Shown here in pieces: positions 54,917 to 64,000 of a stretch of 64,000 nucleotides of DNA. Numbering within the stretch: position 1 is the first letter of the stretch; every line of letters begins with the position of its first letter. Both the position numbers and the translations under genes were made by a program. Source of the stretch: Magicicada septendecula. Lineage: Eukaryota > Arthropoda > Insecta > Hemiptera > Cicadidae. Location of the stretch: NCBI GenBank assembly GCA_034769895.1, contig CM068367.1:711598196-711662195 (forward strand), in the 5' to 3' direction. The notes under the pieces were generated by a model, which searched no databases, was not told where the DNA came from, and was given only the letters and a program-made list of their open reading frames with translations.

Positions 54917-55540
54917 TTACAAGTCTTCTTCGTCGTCGTCGTCCTCGTCTTCGCCGGACAGTGTCATCGCCATCTGTTCCACCGTCTCGTTGTCAAGTCG
55001 CGTATTGCTGTTGTTTTCCGTAACGTCCAAGTAGGCTCGCAACATGATGACCCGTACGTTGCCGTCGTTCAGTGTCACGTTGTGGGGTTCGTTGTTCCAT
55101 TTGACGTGAAACTTGACGATGTTGAATATCGTCTTGAACATGTTGTAATAATATTTAAAGAGATTGACCGATTTCAGTCGTTCCAGTTTCAGACGACGCA
55201 ACTCTTCGGGCGATGCGGTAGCGTCCACCTTCATCAGCTCGATAGACGGTCGGTACACGGTCTTGGTAACGTCTTGTGGATGCTGGTAATAGTACACGTT
55301 CTGGGAAAAGCGCCGGCCAGCGCCGGATAGTTGGCGCTCAGACAGATCTTCAACTCTTTGGCCGGCGTCATCGTCTTGTAGGTGGACTCACTTTGATGTC
55401 TTGTGTCACTCGCAGCAAGCCGTCCAGTCCCGGGCTGGCGGTGTCGTCCAGAATGTGTCGGTATTCGGAGGCGAAGAAGTCCGCGAACGCACGGTACACA
55501 TCGTCGATTGTGGTGATCGTCGTCAGTTTGGAAAAATGTT
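54917..55540 (-). pseudogene. C-terminal part of an unassigned virus-like protein, frameshifted
   Basis: Three consecutive readings on the minus strand share composition and codon use with the virus-like genes. From about 55530 to 55385 there is TTITTIDDVYRAFADFF; from about 55385 to 55310, TMTPAKELKICLSANYPALAG; then the ORF 55297-54917 with VYYYQHPQDVTKTVYRPSIEL, a helical LRRLKLERLKSVN segment and a very acidic end (GEDEDDDDEEDL). The frame changes near 55385 and 55305. The start is missing: a direct repeat begins at 55541, so the gene was truncated there. Could be a structural protein. Family unknown. Confidence 0.55.
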
Positions 55541-55846
55541 AATTCTTGTCAACGTTTGCAACGAAAGAGAGACATACACAATGTGTGTGTACACAAAACT
55601 TTTGCTTACAATCATGAAAATTATTATTTAAACTGATAATTGTTTTATTAAAAATCTTACAATTACGAAATATTATTTCATTGTTTACGATATATATATT
55701 TAATTAATGCAAAAATGAATCTTTAAAATTACAATAGTCTGTAAGGTATATTTAAGTTTGTGTACGGTGACAACGTAATCGCTTTGAATAAGAGAATTCT
55801 TGTCAACGTTTGCAGTGAGAGAGAGAGACATACACAATGTGTGTGT
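55541..55846. repeat. Direct-repeat pair flanking ~200 bases of AT-rich DNA
   Basis: 55541-55588 and 55795-55846 share AATTCTTGTCAACGTTTGCA and GAGAGACATACACAATGTGTG. They mark the edge of the third virus-like block and could be a target duplication or recombination scar. Confidence 0.8.
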
Positions 55847-56159
55847 GTGTGTGTGAGCAGCCTACGTATCGTTTTGTGGCTGCATCTCTTGATTTAAGCG
55901 GATCGTTTAGCCTTATTATTCGATGATCTTTTGCGTCTATGGTAGCGTTGTCGTTCTTGTACTGTAAGCATGTGTCCTTTACGTACTGTAAAGAAACAAC
56001 ATCGTGCAACTCTTCAGGATCACCCAAGTTGTATATCTTTTTGTTTTTCACATCAAAGTGACCGTCGTTAGTCACTCCTAAACCGATATCCTCACGCAGA
56101 CTTCGATGAGTTTGATATTCGGAGTCACGTTTGCTTAAACATACGAGAAAATTATACAC
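55803..56159 (-). pseudogene. Fragment with tail-fibre-like NL-DP-x4-D-x5-YV repeats
   Basis: 118 codons. Two copies of one motif are visible: KKIYNLGDPEELHDVVSLQYV and, ~29 residues later, HRIIRLNDPLKSRDAATKRYV. The pattern (I..L.DP....DA/VV...YV) is typical of phage tail-fibre proteins and also appears in proteins of some Polinton-like elements and large viruses. The end runs into a (GT)n-derived HTHTH tail, so the true C-terminus is lost. Short and partial; the element it came from cannot be told. Confidence 0.5.
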
Positions 56160-57017
56160 AGTTGGACAATCATTACTGTAAGGTACCGGTTATGATGATT
56201 AGTACTTATGAGACCACAAAATGATAACAATACAGAACCATTTATACGGACTTTTTCTTTAACCAGGTTATCATAACGTTTTAATTTGAAACCATTTTAG
56301 TTGATATCTTGGTAACACGCAAAAAATGTTATAAATTGTTATACATACACATCAACACACACACACACACACACGCACACACACACAACACACATGCTGG
56401 CATGTTGCAATTAAAATGTTCCGAGGCATAGAGCCGTGGAGATCACAATCTAATGGTCATACAAGCCGATCAATACACAGTATACTCGTCCGACGTTTCG
56501 ATCGGTAGTTATCTTCTGTGCGGTGATATCGTGGTCCTAAAGTATACACCTAAAAAAACAGTCACCAAAACGTCTCGCAGGTGGGATTATGGACCGGATC
56601 TCAACAACGCGGAAAATCGTTCTCAAAATTAATGTTACGGAGCAGCTACGAAAGCTCTACGTCAATTTCTGGGCTTACATATTCCATAAAACTCTGGACG
56701 CGAAAGTTTAAACGTTCAAATTTGTTACTAACAAAAAAAAAAACTAAATATCAATAAGTTTTAGTCGAATGATGATTGCTATTGTACAATGGCAGTGGGG
56801 AAAGCTGGTGTGTGTGTGTGTGTGTGTGTGTGTCCGTTTTAGAGTAATTACTGTCAGCGCCACTAATGACTGACAGGTGTCAAATTAGAAAGTAGAGCGC
56901 TTGATTTAGACAACGTACACAATGTTAATTACCTCCGGTTTAAGTACATTTTAGTATCGCTAATTACAATAATCCATAAGTAGCACGGCTTACTGACGCT
57001 TATGTAAAACCGAGGAC
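56160..57017. other. Mostly non-coding, with one short open frame
   Basis: A 59-codon frame on the plus strand (56453-56632) has non-AT-biased composition (a DQYTVYSSDVSIGSYLLCGD segment) and may be the remnant of a gene; no family is recognised. (CA)n near 56360 and (GT)n near 56812 are the only other features. Confidence 0.35.
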
Positions 57018-57735
57018 ATAAAGAGAGAGAGGGAGGGAGAGAGATAGTTATTTACATTCAAGAGAGAATTGACTCATCACCCGCCCCTGATATGCAAATC
57101 AGCTTCATTAAAAATAAAAAAAATAAAGCATGCACGACAACATACTCTCCCGCGTCTCTGATTCTGGCAGACAAATATCCATTTTCACTTGATAGATAGG
57201 CGTACCATTTATACATATTTTGTAAATACTAGTTTAAATATATATATTTTTTCATATTTGTAACATTATAATTGCATAACACTTTACCGTACATTGGAAG
57301 AACGAGATTGGTGTAGAGAGAGATAGTTATTTACATTCAAAGGAGAATTGACCCACCACCCACCCCTGATATGTAAATCAGCTTCATTAAAAAATAAAGC
57401 ATGCACGACAAACATACTCTCTCGAGTCTCAGATTCTGGCAGTCAAATATCCATTTTCACTTGATAGATAGACGTACCATTTATACATATTTTGTAAATA
57501 CTAGTTTAAATATATATATTTTCATATTTGTAACATTATAATTGCGTAACACTTTACCACACATCAGAAGACTGAGATTGGTGTAGAGAGAGAGAGGGAG
57601 GGAGAGAGATATTTATTTACATTCAAAGGGAGAATTGACCCACCACCCACCCCTGATATGCAAATCAGCTTCATTAAAAAATAAAAAAATAAAGCATGCA
57701 CGACAAACATACTCTCTCGAGTCTCAGATTCTGGC
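57018..57735. repeat. Tandem repeat, 2.5 units of ~275-300 bp
   Basis: Units start near 57018, 57316 and 57583 with a GAGAGAGAGATA-type purine tract, then GTTATTTACATTCAA, CACCCCTGATATG and AAAGCATGCACGACAA. The third unit is cut off near 57735. Confidence 0.92.
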
Positions 57736-58165
57736 GAATGCGTTGCTCATATAGTTTGAATTTCCCACCACAGAAAAAAATGTCGACAGATCTGTTCTAT
57801 ACACTATAATGCAAGATTGGTAACCCTGATCATATATTTTAATATCACACACACATATAAAGTTTGAACCCATGCATAGGTTGGTAAACCTGATCATATA
57901 GATTTAATATACATTATAACACGTAACAAATTTGAACTCATGCAAAGGTTGGTAACTCTGATCATATATTATTAGTATACATTATAACGCATCAAGTTAA
58001 ACCTTGTTCTTGTTCAAACAACGCGTCTGCAACGTTCATCAGTTCGTCTACGTAAACACGAGCAGTGTAGCTGCTGTTGTAAAGCCCGAAGACAACATGT
58101 TTGGATCAATCGTATTGCTGTCGTACGCCGTGCTTCTACACGTTCTCGACCGCTGTCATATGGAC
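57736..58165. repeat. Short diverged repeats, no gene
   Basis: A ~65-base phrase with GGTTGGTAA.CCTGATCATAT recurs near 57815, 57880 and 57946. Confidence 0.75.
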
Positions 58166-58195
58166 TAGTACATTTGTAGGATCGCTCTCACGACA

Positions 58196-58380
58196 ACCGT
58201 TTTAAAATTTCAAAATCACACGGTGTATCGTGTCAATTTATTATGCATCTGCAATATGAATAAATGCGTTTTCCATCGATGCCAACAGTTTTAAAATTTC
58301 AAAATCATACAGTGTAACGTGTCGAATTAATATACGTGTGTAAGTTGAATAAATGCAGTTTCCATCGATACCAACAACGT
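58196..58380. repeat. Two direct units of ~95 bp
   Basis: Both contain GTTTTAAAATTTCAAAATCA, then GAATAAATGC and TTTCCATCGAT(G/A)CCAACA. Confidence 0.88.
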
Positions 58381-59054
58381 TTTGTATACTAGTCAACAGG
58401 TCCGAAACACGCTGCATTATATATGCAATAATCGTTGATTGATACGGTTAAAAAAATGAACTATTGCTACGACTCTTGACAAACTCTCTTTTATAAAACC
58501 GCACGACGTAGTCAGAAACGAAAAAATGATCGACTTACCTCCATAGGAAATAACGTTTAATTTCTGAATCGCAGGGGTAGTCGTCACAAGCAACAGTGTC
58601 TTTAAGGACAAAGAAATCTAGCTAAACTCGATCAAATCACTGTAAAATCAAACACTTGCGTCTTTTTTAACGGTTTAACTGGGAATAAACCGAGAACGAC
58701 GATACAATACGATTTATATACCTCGGCGACAGCGTGGTGGTGAACTAGTTTAACTGCAATACGGTTTCTCCGCATTCAATACGGCTTCAACTTTTCCCCT
58801 TCATCACTTTCGTGCTTTCGCAATGCCTTGTATTCTAAATGCAGTATCGATGTAGTGATGTAACGGAATTAACGTAAGGGGAATATCACCACCACCAGCG
58901 CAGTCGGCCGTGATGGATGAGGAGGAGGAGGAGTAGGAATATAAATTCAGGCAGCTAACGGCAGCTTCGTCATTTGTACGTCTTACTTGAGAGAGGTAAC
59001 GTGTTGTGTTTTTTTAACTTCAGAGAGCCGCATTGTGCGTTTTTTTGAAATACG
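58381..59054. other. No gene seen; possible promoter near 58940
   Basis: GGAATATAAATTC at about 58936 lies ~110 bases before the ATG at 59055 and could be a TATA box. A short GGAGGAGGAGGAG tract precedes it. Confidence 0.4.
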
Positions 59055-59497
59055 ATGGACAGTCGTAATGTACGTTGTTACGGGAAAGGGAAGGACCCGA
59101 AAGGGTGTCCTGCGGTCGGGCTCGGCTTAATAAACGGTTTGGTGCGAGATTGGCTGAACGGGATTTTAACCGATTCGAATCATCTGACGGTGGTGTTGGT
59201 GGTATACCCTCGGAAAATCAACCAAGTAATGACCAGGGAACCCATACAGCTCGAGTAAACTATATCATGGCTGATGAGAGGAATAACCAAGAGGACCATC
59301 GTGGAAACCGTAAACCTAATCCCGATTCTGGGAATGCTGAGGGAAGGAATAGATGGAACGAAGAAGACATAGAACCGTATGTGTATGATCCATACTGTAA
59401 CGATGCCATTGAAAGATTTACAACTGCTTATAATCTTCGGAATCCACCGGAAAACCATATTGGTAGAGCAGCCCGAACAGTGGCCAATACAAAATAG
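59055..59497 (+). pseudogene. Unassigned gag-like or hypothetical ORF pair
   Basis: Two overlapping frames (59055-59258 and 59075-59497) make up the region. The better one ends in a hydrophilic Asn/Arg/Glu-rich stretch (MADERNNQEDHRGNRKPN) and DPYCNDAIERFTTAYNLRNPP, a composition like the N-terminus of an LTR-element gag. Beyond 59497 the frame breaks repeatedly, with scattered coding-like words up to about 60400. A TGTAACGTAAC phrase with purine-rich lead at about 60500-60515 could be a polypurine tract/LTR start. Probably a decayed retroelement. Low certainty. Confidence 0.35.
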
Positions 59498-61319
59498 TTA
59501 AGATGAATTAGTTGGAATCATTTTTAAAAATAAACCAAAAAATTCAAAAATAAGTAAGAACACCTTACTATATAATTCAGAAGAAATTATTTTAAACTAA
59601 TAAACATGAAAGACGAGAAAGAAGGGTTAGAAATGAGTTAAATGAAGGAAGAATATGCCATACAATTTATGATAAGGAGGAGATTCAGTGTTTAATTGCA
59701 GAAGTAAATGGGAATGAATTAAAAATAGTAAAATACGTATGCTAAAGAATAATTAATTGACAGCACGGAACTAAGAAGAATTTAAAATGAATATTGAACA
59801 GCTTTAACTAATATACTGGTGAATAATATGATAAATGGAACTACAGAACAACGAGATAAATAATTTAAGAAAAGAATTAGGATACCTCAGAAATAATAGT
59901 AATCATCCCTTGAATACAAGTCTGTAGCAAAGGAGCTACCTTATAGATAATAATTATATGTATTGTATTGTGATCATGCAACGTTTATTTTTTTTCTGGA
60001 CAGAGATGAAGTTCCACTGATCTCAGAAGATATAGTTAGGGAAACGGCAGAGTAATGGAAGCCAATAGTGCCCCTCTGATTCCGTACCAGCTATGTTATT
60101 AGGGGAAAATGTTAGGGAAATATAGTATTTTAGGGATTATACACCAAGCGAGGTAATTAAATATAAATATAATAAGAAATGATGGCGTAATAAGCTAGAA
60201 GAAGTTATGAGTTCCAGAGAAAAGGACAGGTCTACAACTGAGGGAGGTACCAGTAGAGAATTAATGACCAGATACACAATGAGTATCAACACAGTTTTCC
60301 GGTGCAATTAAAAGTTTAAAGGATAGAAAGAGAAAATAAACCCCAAAGAACCCATTGAATTGCGGATTAAAACAGAAACAATGAAAAACTGAAACCATTA
60401 TAAATTAATAATTTTATTAAATAAATATTCCAAAGTATGAAGAAACTATAAGTTTATTTTAACTAAACTTTATTCAGCCAAAATAAACTTCTTTCGGAGG
60501 GGGAGTATTATGTAACGTAACAAAGTTGAGGTTCCCGACGTTACATAAAAACTTTGTCAACATAGCGAAAAACAATGTCCAAGGCATGCCATAATTAAGG
60601 TCAAGAGGGCCAATCTCACCCAAACAAAAAAATATATTGACGATACCTAAGTAAGGTTACTAAGTAATAAATTAGTAAAATGTAGCCAATTATAAAATAT
60701 GGAGTGATTAGAGTAAGATGTAAACTATAAACACTGTGTCTAGTGAGATGAGTTTACTGTGGATGAGTTCAAATATAATAAACTGTTTAATTAATATTTA
60801 ATGTTTTATAAAGATGTACCTGTTGTTGTTATTTATCATGATATTGAGATTACATGATATTTATTTTGTATTTTGTATGTAGTAGGTGTGGAGCCATTAC
60901 TTTAAGGAAATACTAAGTAATGGGTACTCAGTTCATTCATGTTAAACTTGTATTTAAGTAATTAAATACAAGTGTGTTTATTATGTATGGTATCATGTTA
61001 AAGGTATTTACTTTAAATAATTAATGAAGATGTCTTAGAAAATATTTGTAAACTTGGCCAGGAAGACAATAATTGTAAATAAATTGTCTAGTGGTCATTA
61101 TAATGATGTTAAAAACCGATGAAGGGTTCTATGATAAACTCAATAACAATAATAAAATGAAATCAGGAGTTTAAAATTGTAATAATTGGCCATAAGCCAG
61201 TGACTCTTTGTACAGTAGGTCAGGTAAGAAAAATTAAATTAAAAACAAAAAAATTATGACATGTGTAATAAAATCAATAGGCCTAAATTTAGTAGAAATT
61301 TAAAGTAGAAATAATAAAG
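59498..61319. other. Decayed DNA, no readable gene
   Basis: AT-rich with no ORF above background. Possible LTR-element remnant as noted for the preceding entry. Confidence 0.4.
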
Positions 61320-62480
61320 AAAAACAAATTAAGTAATGTAGAATGGAAAAACGAAATAATAGAAGGATTAGAATTATGCCTAAACCAGAACTACTTCAGA
61401 TTTAATAACAAATTTTACATACAAGAAAATGGATTACCAATGGGATCACCGCTTTCACCATTAATGGCAGAGATATTCATGAATAGCTTTGAAATCAAAA
61501 TTTTAAAAGATATAGATAAAGAAAGAAGAATTAAAATATGGATCAGGTATGTAGATGACATACTAATAGTTGGGAAGGTGAAGTAAATGAATTTAAAAAA
61601 TTTACGGAACAACTAAATAACATAGAAAAAACAATAAAATTTCAAGAAGAAATTGGAGGATTAGAAATTAATTTCCTGGATATCAATATTAAAATTGAAG
61701 ATAACAAACTCAAATTCGATATATATAGGAAAGAAACATACTCAGATTTAATAATTCCACAAGAATCATATCATCCAGTAAATTATAAAATGGCAGCATT
61801 AAATTCATTTTGCTATAGAGCTATAAATTATCTAGAAAATGAAGAACTCAAACAAAAAGAATTAAAGAAAATACAACAAATAGCAAAAAATAATAATTAC
61901 AACCCTAAAATAATTAATAGAATAGTTAAGAAAATAGAGGAAAATAAAGAAATAGAAAATAACAAAAAAGAAAAAACAAATGAAGAAAAGAAATATAAAG
62001 GAGCAATAACATACATAGGATATCAAACAAAAATGTTTCGAAAAATATGAAATACAGATAGGAATAAAGAAAACGAAAAATGTATTCGAATATATAAAAA
62101 ATGATAAAATAGAAGAAATTCCATTAACAGAAAAAAGCGGCGTATACAAATTAAAATGTGGGGAATGTAATAAGATATATCTGGGCGAAACTGGAAGAAA
62201 ATTTAAAATTAGAATGAATGAACACGCAAAAGGAGAGGGGGTTAGAGTAACGAACTCACTATATGCAAGACATTTCAACGAATCAGGCCATAAATTCATA
62301 AATCCCAAGGAAAATATGGAAATAATAAAAATAGAAAACAATCCGCAAAAAAGAAAATTAATAGAAGAACTAGAAATACTTAAAGTTAAAAAAGAAGATA
62401 AAAATAAATTAATGAATATAAAAGTGGATTTTACAAATGAAGAAATATTTTATTATATATTAAACAATAAACAAAAATAA
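61320..62480 (+). pseudogene. Penelope-like retroelement: RT with GIY-YIG endonuclease, 5'-truncated and frameshifted
   Basis: The RT part (about 61320-61590) has NGLPMGSPLSPLMAEIFM and the catalytic box IRYVDDILIV (~61546-61572). After a frame change near 61580 the thumb reads EIGGLEINFLDINI and continues through 61790-62050. Another change near 62040 leads to the GIY-YIG endonuclease: GVYKLKCGECNKIYLGETG (~62139-62195), the catalytic Arg region KFKIRMNEH and ARHFNESGHKF. The order RT then GIY-YIG is diagnostic of canonical Penelope-like elements. The first RT motifs are missing. Two frameshifts make it inactive. The nearby 62690-62770 sequence may hold its hammerhead motif. Confidence 0.9.
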
Positions 62481-62691
62481 ATTAAAATAATAAGAATAAC
62501 ACACTAAAAAATGACGAAATGCAAAAGGTTATAAGTCAAGAATGAAGAAATTAACGGGAGATTCTGAAAACAATTTGACGGACGTTAGAAAAATGCCTAA
62601 CGGAAAAAGGTAGACAAAGTTCCCGTGAAGAGCGGTAGCAGCTAACACCAATAGGAGGGGCGATGACATAAGGGGAGGGGCCTAAAGTATA

Positions 62692-62760
62692 AAAGCCTAC
62701 AACGTACAGTTGATAGACGTTGTGTAAGACCTGAAGATGTCAGTAATGACGAAAAGCTTT
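62692..62760 (+). ncRNA. Hammerhead-ribozyme-like motif of the Penelope-like element
   Basis: The conserved core CTGAAGA at 62731-62737 is followed by a short hairpin (GTCA-GTAA-TGAC) and GAAA at 62751-62754, as in hammerhead stem II. Upstream CAACGT/ACGTTG (about 62700 and 62717) could form stem I, and AAAGC/GCTTT could form stem III. Extra bases between stem I and the core and one mismatch in stem III mean it is diverged or not functional. Hammerheads are known from Penelope-like elements. Confidence 0.35.
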
Positions 62761-62780
62761 GTCTAAATAATAAAAACAAT

Positions 62781-64000
62781 TATAGCAGTTTAGCAATTTT
62801 ATAAAAGAAAACTAAATTTAGTATTTGTAAAAGGAAATTAATACCTTTTTTAATAAGTCCATTCAGATGAAAATGTAGTAAAATGTATACGGTTTAATAA
62901 GGCACATTAAGTGAAAGTTTTATGTGATTTAGTGTAATTCCAAGCAGGGAGTATTTTATTAAATAAGAGTAGTAATATTTCCTAATTCTGGCTCTAGGAT
63001 ATCAAATATTATCCAATTACAGAAAAGTAATGGTTGTTAGTGTAACAGAAATGCAAGAAATTTTGTTGGTTTCAACATTCAATTGTTATATGCTAATGGG
63101 TAAAGTTCAGCAGCCAAATTAAAAAAAGAGAACCAAATAAAATGAATCAAATTTAAACAAATTAAATGTCTTAAAGAAATCCATTTAAAAAGAACTGAGT
63201 AATAACTCCTGAAACTATATCTCAGTAAATATAATTCTACATACCCTTAAAGTTCACTGAATTAATAAATACTCATTCAACCTATTTCCAGTAAAAGAAT
63301 GATGATGAAAATGATTTACCATTAAACAAAGATGATCCATAGCAGAAGAAGACAAAATTAATTGAAATATAAATTAAAAAATACACGAAGAACTACTAAA
63401 CCTCACTTTCAATAAACAAACGAAGTGGTAATACTACACCAATTCCATTGGGACCGGCAACTACTAGGATCGTGAAGAAGAACGAAGACCAGAACTGAAC
63501 TTCTATTACACTCCGGGACATCACATCTAAACCTTTATTGAGAATCTGGACGCTGTTTTTGGTCAAGAGTAGCATAACCATTCCGTCTTCACTCCGTTGT
63601 AAACAGACACGGCCACCTTAAGTATCGTACCCAGTTTGGTAACAAACCTGCTGATATTTAATTTTATATATTAAGAGTTAATAACAATTGTAATACTTAG
63701 TAACCTTAATTTTGCATTACCTGGCCTTACTAATCGTTAAAAGAATTACCTGTACCCTGGGATAAGAGATAAACTGAAAATTATACTTAAATTGTAACAT
63801 ACACCACTAGTTCACTAACAAATCGATTCAGTATTGTATGATCGATATTATGATCTAATAACCGAAGAAGACAACTGTTAAAAATTTAAAATAATATAAA
63901 ATAAAGAATCCTTCTTGTATGTGACGATGTTCTGTGTTATTGTAGAATAGTTATTGTATTTCGATTAGGGAGTAATTTAGAGAAAGAAAGTGATAAAAAC
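62781..64000. other. AT-rich DNA, no gene seen
   Basis: No recognisable coding region or repeat. The minus-strand ORF at 63396-63581 is unassigned and likely noise. Confidence 0.5.

Noticed and set aside
1..64000. tRNA or rRNA genes
   Set aside because: I saw no convincing cloverleaf or rRNA core sequence; a covariance-model scan was not possible here.

Overview
The window looks like nuclear DNA of an arthropod, most likely an insect. It is AT-rich and crowded with transposable elements: Ty3-type LTR elements, a hAT transposon, a LINE, a Penelope-like element and a gin/Ginger-type integrase gene. Two candidate host terminal exons also carry spliceosomal acceptor sites. I cannot name the species.

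Embedded in this background are three blocks of GC-richer, densely packed sequence: about 17.8-29.0 kb, 34.5-47.5 kb and 54.9-55.5 kb. I read them as the remains of an integrated large double-stranded DNA virus of the nudivirus/baculovirus grade (class Naldaviricetes). The recognisable genes are a ribonucleotide reductase large subunit (34.6-36.6), a LEF-5-like protein with a C-terminal zinc ribbon (38.2-39.1), an Ac81-like membrane protein (46.2-46.7), a P-loop deoxynucleoside kinase-like protein (42.4-44.0), a membrane-anchored alpha/beta-hydrolase (41.1-41.9) and a secreted mucin-like glycoprotein (44.1-46.1). Between them lie unassigned ORFs on both strands with short intergenic gaps, as in a viral genome. 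Many of these genes are broken by single-base frameshifts or in-frame stops, so the locus is best read as a decaying endogenous viral element.

The first block carries a very large regulatory-looking gene (about 18.0-24.75). It has a canonical TATA/Inr promoter, a nine-codon first exon and a 2.9-kb intron. The intron holds a foldback element and about twelve ~150-170-bp tandem repeats. The long second exon encodes serine runs, acidic tracts and a CxxC...CxxC pair. AT-rich repeats (24.8-27.4) and three small minus-strand ORFs follow. A host-like stretch with a perfect 39-bp hairpin and an internally deleted Ty3 element (31.2-34.2) separates blocks one and two.

From 47.5 to 54.8 kb there is no gene. 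This stretch is a repeat array whose ~530-560-bp unit contains a long imperfect inverted repeat, a GTCGGCTAGCCTAGCCGAC-type palindrome and a (GTA)n-led motif. It is interrupted by about 2 kb of unrelated DNA. One further copy of the unit lies at 11.2-11.5 kb, and the same palindrome core occurs in the leader of the spliced gene.

The left flank (1-17.4 kb) holds nested tandem repeats, a Ty3 integrase fragment, the candidate host exons, the integrase gene, an intact hAT element with inverted repeats and target-site duplication, and a LINE fragment. The right flank (55.8-64 kb) holds a fragment with tail-fibre-like repeats, tandem repeats, an unassigned ORF pair and a degenerate Penelope-like element.
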